Assembly (NCBI GenBank): GCA_007127575.1
Contig: SKZC01000005.1
Coordinates: 1 to 7,361 of the forward strand
Reading direction: 5' to 3'
DNA length: 7,361 nt
Origin: Gemmatimonadota bacterium
Lineage (GTDB): Bacteria; Gemmatimonadota; Gemmatimonadetes; Longimicrobiales; Gaopeijiaceae
Shown here: positions 4,470-7,361 of the stretch, one piece after another
How the letters are laid out: each line of letters opens with the position of its first letter
How positions within the stretch are numbered: position 1 is the first letter of the stretch
Notes under the pieces: model-generated
The model's database searches: none
What the model was told of the DNA's origin: nothing
What the model saw: the letters and a program-made list of their open reading frames with translations, nothing else
Made by a program: the position numbers and the translations under genes

Positions 4470-7361
4470 ATGATTGACTTTCCCAGGTCGCGCGACAGCC
4501 GAAGCTCCGACTTCGACTTCATCCAGATCAAGGTGGCATCTCCGGAGGAGATCCGGGGTTGGTCCTTCGGAGAGGTGACCAAGCCCGAGACCATCAACTA
4601 CCGCTCCTTCAAGCCGGAGCGCGACGGGCTCTTCTGTGAGCGAATTTTCGGTCCCGTGAAGGACTGGGAGTGTCACTGCGGGAAGTTCAAACGGATCCGG
4701 TTCCGGGGCCACGTCTGCGATCGCTGCGGAGTGGAGGTGACCCTGTCCAAGGTCCGGCGGGAGCGGATGGGCCACATCGAGTTGGCCGTCCCGGTTTGTC
4801 ACATCTGGTTCTTCAAGACCCTCCCCAGCCAGCTCGGCTACCTCATCGGGATGAGCCTGCGGGATCTTGAAAAGGTCATCTACTACGCCAACTACGTGGT
4901 GACTCACCCCGGGAAGCAGGAGTTGGAGTTCCTGGATCTGCTGGACGAGGACGAGTACTACGACCTCAGGGTGAAGGCCCGGGAGGAGGGGGACGAGAAC
5001 TTCTCCGCGGAGATCGGGGCCGAGGCCATCCGGAGTCTCCTGAAAATGCTGGACTCGCCGGATCGGAAGGTGGCGGACAAGAACAGCGACGGGAAGGGCT
5101 TGGACCGGCTTGCGGATTGGCTCCGGTACGAGATCAAGACGGAGACGTCCCAGCACCGGAAGAAAAAGAAGCTCAAGCGCCTCAAGGTGGTGGACGCCAT
5201 CCGGAACTCGGGGGACACTTCCGAAGGGGGGAACAAGCCCGAATGGATGGTCATGGACGTGGTCCCGGTTATTCCGCCGGACCTGCGGCCCCTGGTACCC
5301 CTGGACGGCGGTCGATTCGCCACGTCCGACCTGAACGACCTCTACCGTCGGGTCATCAACCGGAACAACCGGCTGAAGAAGCTCCTGGAGATGCGGGCGC
5401 CGGAGGTCATTCTCCGGAACGAGAAGCGGATGCTCCAGGAGGCGGTGGACGCCCTCTTCGACAACGGACGGCGCTCCAAGGCCATTCGGGGACGAGGAAA
5501 GCGCCCCCTTAAGTCCCTCTCGGACATGCTCAAGGGGAAGCAGGGACGCTTCAGGCAGAACCTGCTGGGCAAGCGGGTGGACTACTCGGGCCGGTCCGTC
5601 ATCGTGGTGGGGCCGGAGCTGGAGCTCCACCAATGCGGGCTTCCCAAGGCCATGGCGGTGGAGCTCTTCAAGCCCTTCATCATCCACGAGCTGGAGAGGA
5701 GAGGCGAAGCGGAGACGGTGAAGCGGGCCAAGAAGATCGTGGAGGAGGATGAGGCCAAGGTCTATGAGGTCCTGGAGGACATCATACGAGACCACCCCGT
5801 CCTGCTCAACCGAGCGCCCACCCTGCACCGTTTGGGAATCCAGGCCTTCGAGCCGGTCCTGGTGGAGGGGAAGGCCATCCGGATCCATCCCCTGGTTTGT
5901 GCCGCCTTCAACGCGGACTTCGATGGGGACCAGATGGCGGTTCACCTCCCTCTGTCCTTTGAGAGCCAGCTCGAGGCCCGAGTCCTCATGCTGTCCTCCA
6001 ACAACATCCTCCTTCCCTCCAACGGCCGACCGGTTGCCGCCCCTACCCAGGACATGGTGATGGGGAGCTTCTACCTCACCAAGCCGCCGCTGGAGGTGTC
6101 CCGCATGGAGCGGGTGTTGGCCGACGGCGGGGCGCCCAAGGCCGCCCGGAAGGAGTCGGAGGAGAAGTTGGAGGAGCTCTACACCGACGCTCCCTACTAC
6201 GGGGAGTATGCGGAGGTGGAGGCGGACGTGGCCGCCGAGCGGGTTCGCTATAACGACCTCTGTCGGTTCTGGGTGCCCCGGGACTGGGGCACCGGCGTGG
6301 AGAACCCCGACCGCAAAGTAGGCCGATGGGTGAGGACCACCATGGGCCGGGTCCTCTTCAACTCCATCATCCCCGATGAGCTGGGGTTCTTCAACCAGAC
6401 CTTCGCCAAGAAGGAGCTGGGAGATCTCATCTTCGAGTGCTTCACCGAGGTGGGCCTGAAGAGGACCACGGAGTTCCTGGACCAGCTCAAAAGCTTCGGC
6501 TTCGGCTATGCCACCCTGGGAGGGGTGAGCGTGGGGATCGACGACCTGGAGGTGCCGCCGGAGAAAGCGGAGATCCTGCGGGATGCCGACGAGCAGGTGG
6601 CCCGATTCCAGAACGCCTACAGCAAGGGGTTCATTTCCAACGGAGAGCGCTACAACAAGGTCATCGACACCTGGACCCACGCGAACAACGACGTGGCGGA
6701 TGCCATGGTCAAGCGCCTGGAGAGCTCCAAGGACGGCTACAACCCCGTCTTCATGATGATGATCTCGGGAGCCCGGGGGAACCGGGATCAGATGCGCCAG
6801 CTCGCCGGGATGCGGGGCCTCATGGCCAAGCCCCAGAAGAAGCTCACTGGTGGGATTGGGGAGATCATCGAGAGTCCCATCAAGTCCAACTTCCGGGAAG
6901 GACTCAGCGTGGTGGAGTACTTCATCTCCACTCACGGGGCCCGTAAGGGGTTGGCGGATACGGCGCTGAAGACGGCGGACGCAGGATACCTGACCCGCCG
7001 CCTGGTGGACGTGGCGCAGGACGTTACCGTCACCGAAGAAGACTGCGGGACCATTCTGGGGTTGGAAATGGCGGCCCTGAAGGAGGGGGAGGACATCATC
7101 GAGCCCCTGGGCGACCGCATCGTGGGGACCGTGGCCCTGGAGGACGTCTACGACCCCATCGACGGGGAGCTTCTGGTGGCTGCCGGAGACCTGGTAGGGG
7201 AGGAGGCCGCGGAGGCCATCGAGGATTCGGGGATCCCCTCGGTGAAGATCCGCTCCGTTCTCACCTGCGAGTCCAGGAGGGGGGTCTGCCGAACCTGTTA
7301 CGGCCGGAACCTGGCCACCATGGAAATGGTGGACATCGGGGAAGCTGTGGGAATCCTGGCG
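4470..7361 (+). CDS. rpoC: DNA-directed RNA polymerase subunit beta-prime (3' partial)
   Basis: First 964 residues of beta-prime, starting MIDFPRSRD; open at the window end. Beta-prime holds the catalytic magnesium and forms the clamp. Visible in order: zinc ribbon C68, C70, C83, C86; clamp region with VIPPDLRPLVPLDGGRF (267-283) and the sigma-binding coiled coil after it (about 285-330); KGKQGRFRQNLLGKRVDYSG (355-374); catalytic NADFDGDQMA (481-490) with D483, D485, D487; bridge helix with RQLAGMRGLMAKP (776-788); F-loop region FISTHGARKGLADTALKTA; second zinc site C859, C933, C940, C943. The last residues, GEAVGILA, fall just before the expected AQSIGEPGTQ and trigger loop, which lie outside. 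All key residues are intact and no frameshift is seen. Co-transcription with rpoB is likely. Confidence 0.98.
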   Translation, partial: MIDFPRSRDSRSSDFDFIQIKVASPEEIRGWSFGEVTKPETINYRSFKPERDGLFCERIFGPVKDWECHCGKFKRIRFRGHVCDRCGVEVTLSKVRRERMGHIELAVPVCHIWFFKTLPSQLGYLIGMSLRDLEKVIYYANYVVTHPGKQELEFLDLLDEDEYYDLRVKAREEGDENFSAEIGAEAIRSLLKMLDSPDRKVADKNSDGKGLDRLADWLRYEIKTETSQHRKKKKLKRLKVVDAIRNSGDTSEGGNKPEWMVMDVVPVIPPDLRPLVPLDGGRFATSDLNDLYRRVINRNNRLKKLLEMRAPEVILRNEKRMLQEAVDALFDNGRRSKAIRGRGKRPLKSLSDMLKGKQGRFRQNLLGKRVDYSGRSVIVVGPELELHQCGLPKAMAVELFKPFIIHELERRGEAETVKRAKKIVEEDEAKVYEVLEDIIRDHPVLLNRAPTLHRLGIQAFEPVLVEGKAIRIHPLVCAAFNADFDGDQMAVHLPLSFESQLEARVLMLSSNNILLPSNGRPVAAPTQDMVMGSFYLTKPPLEVSRMERVLADGGAPKAARKESEEKLEELYTDAPYYGEYAEVEADVAAERVRYNDLCRFWVPRDWGTGVENPDRKVGRWVRTTMGRVLFNSIIPDELGFFNQTFAKKELGDLIFECFTEVGLKRTTEFLDQLKSFGFGYATLGGVSVGIDDLEVPPEKAEILRDADEQVARFQNAYSKGFISNGERYNKVIDTWTHANNDVADAMVKRLESSKDGYNPVFMMMISGARGNRDQMRQLAGMRGLMAKPQKKLTGGIGEIIESPIKSNFREGLSVVEYFISTHGARKGLADTALKTADAGYLTRRLVDVAQDVTVTEEDCGTILGLEMAALKEGEDIIEPLGDRIVGTVALEDVYDPIDGELLVAAGDLVGEEAAEAIEDSGIPSVKIRSVLTCESRRGVCRTCYGRNLATMEMVDIGEAVGILA
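6834..6863 (+). other. rpoC: Lineage signature after the RpoC bridge helix
   Basis: Residues 789-798 (QKKLTGGIGE) separate MAKP from IIESPI. E. coli has only three residues (DGS) at this place, so seven extra residues are present. From memory, Bacteroidota have a similar extension with GGEGEIIENPI, and Gemmatimonadota have one closer still. It is useful as a lineage marker; no separate function is claimed. Confidence 0.7.
7137..7250 (+). repeat. Beta-beta-prime-module-like segment in RpoC
   Basis: RpoC residues 890-927 begin LEDVYDPIDGELLVAAGDL, lie inside the second zinc-binding region (between C859 and C933) and occur in most bacterial beta-prime subunits. They align without gaps to RpoB 250-287 with 14 of 38 identities by my count. 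The shared core is EDV-x-D, GE-x-L, AG, a later E, and G-[VI] near the end. The similarity fits the known sharing of a domain class between beta and beta-prime. Confidence 0.65.

Noticed and set aside
4224..6935. A 903-codon open frame on the - strand
   Set aside because: Its codons are in exact register with those of rpoC, so its stops would need sense codons TTA, CTA or TCA. These are avoided in this GC-rich gene, which leaves the antisense frame open by default. rpoC on the other strand is certain and the antisense peptide looks like no known protein.
1..7361. Mobile elements, CRISPR arrays, tRNA or rRNA genes, attachment sites
   Set aside because: No regular direct repeats, terminal inverted repeats with a transposase, or recognisable RNA gene sequences were found. 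Almost the whole window is rpoB and rpoC.

Overview
The window carries the heart of the bacterial RNA polymerase operon: a complete rpoB (beta subunit) followed by the first 964 codons of rpoC (beta-prime subunit), both on the + strand. No mobile element, CRISPR array, tRNA, rRNA or accessory defence or metabolic gene is visible. It is a core housekeeping locus. What is of interest is lineage-specific decoration of the two proteins and RNA structure in the two short non-coding gaps.

Organism. The DNA is GC-rich, with codons ending mostly in G or C. Several sequence habits fit the FCB group and most resemble Gemmatimonadota: SRERAGFEVRDVHYSHYGRLCP in RpoB, SPEEIRGWSFGEVTKPETIN at the RpoC N-terminus, and MAKPQKKLTGGIGEII after the RpoC bridge helix. 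This assignment rests on remembered family sequences rather than a search, so it is moderately sure at phylum level and unsure below that.

Layout. Positions 1-129 are the gap upstream of rpoB, where rplL would normally lie just outside the window. The gap holds two strong hairpins (24-56 with a GAAA tetraloop, and 89-111) and then a GGGGG-type ribosome binding site before a TTG start at 130. rpoB runs 130-4344 (1404 aa). A 125-base gap (4345-4469) contains GC-rich inverted repeats that can pair in two mutually exclusive ways. rpoC starts at ATG 4470 and is still open at the last base, ending a few residues short of the trigger loop.

RpoB is long: 1404 aa against about 1190 aa in Bacillus and 1342 aa in E. 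coli. The extra length lies in three places: a short version of the E. coli betai4 insert (about residues 225-300), a helical insert in the position of E. coli betai9 (about 900-1018), and an insert of roughly 130 aa (about 1132-1257) close to the C-terminal clamp/switch region. The third is the least familiar part of the window. A short motif of the beta-beta-prime module type recurs in betai4, in the betai9-like insert and in RpoC.

Function. The two products form the catalytic core of RNA polymerase. The beta lysines (K1046, K1054) and E775/D776 face the beta-prime catalytic aspartates (D483, D485, D487), and the bridge helix of beta-prime spans the cleft. Their adjacency and co-orientation fit co-transcription and balanced synthesis. 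I found no convincing undescribed system; the best candidates for follow-up are the C-terminal RpoB insert and the RNA structures flanking rpoB.
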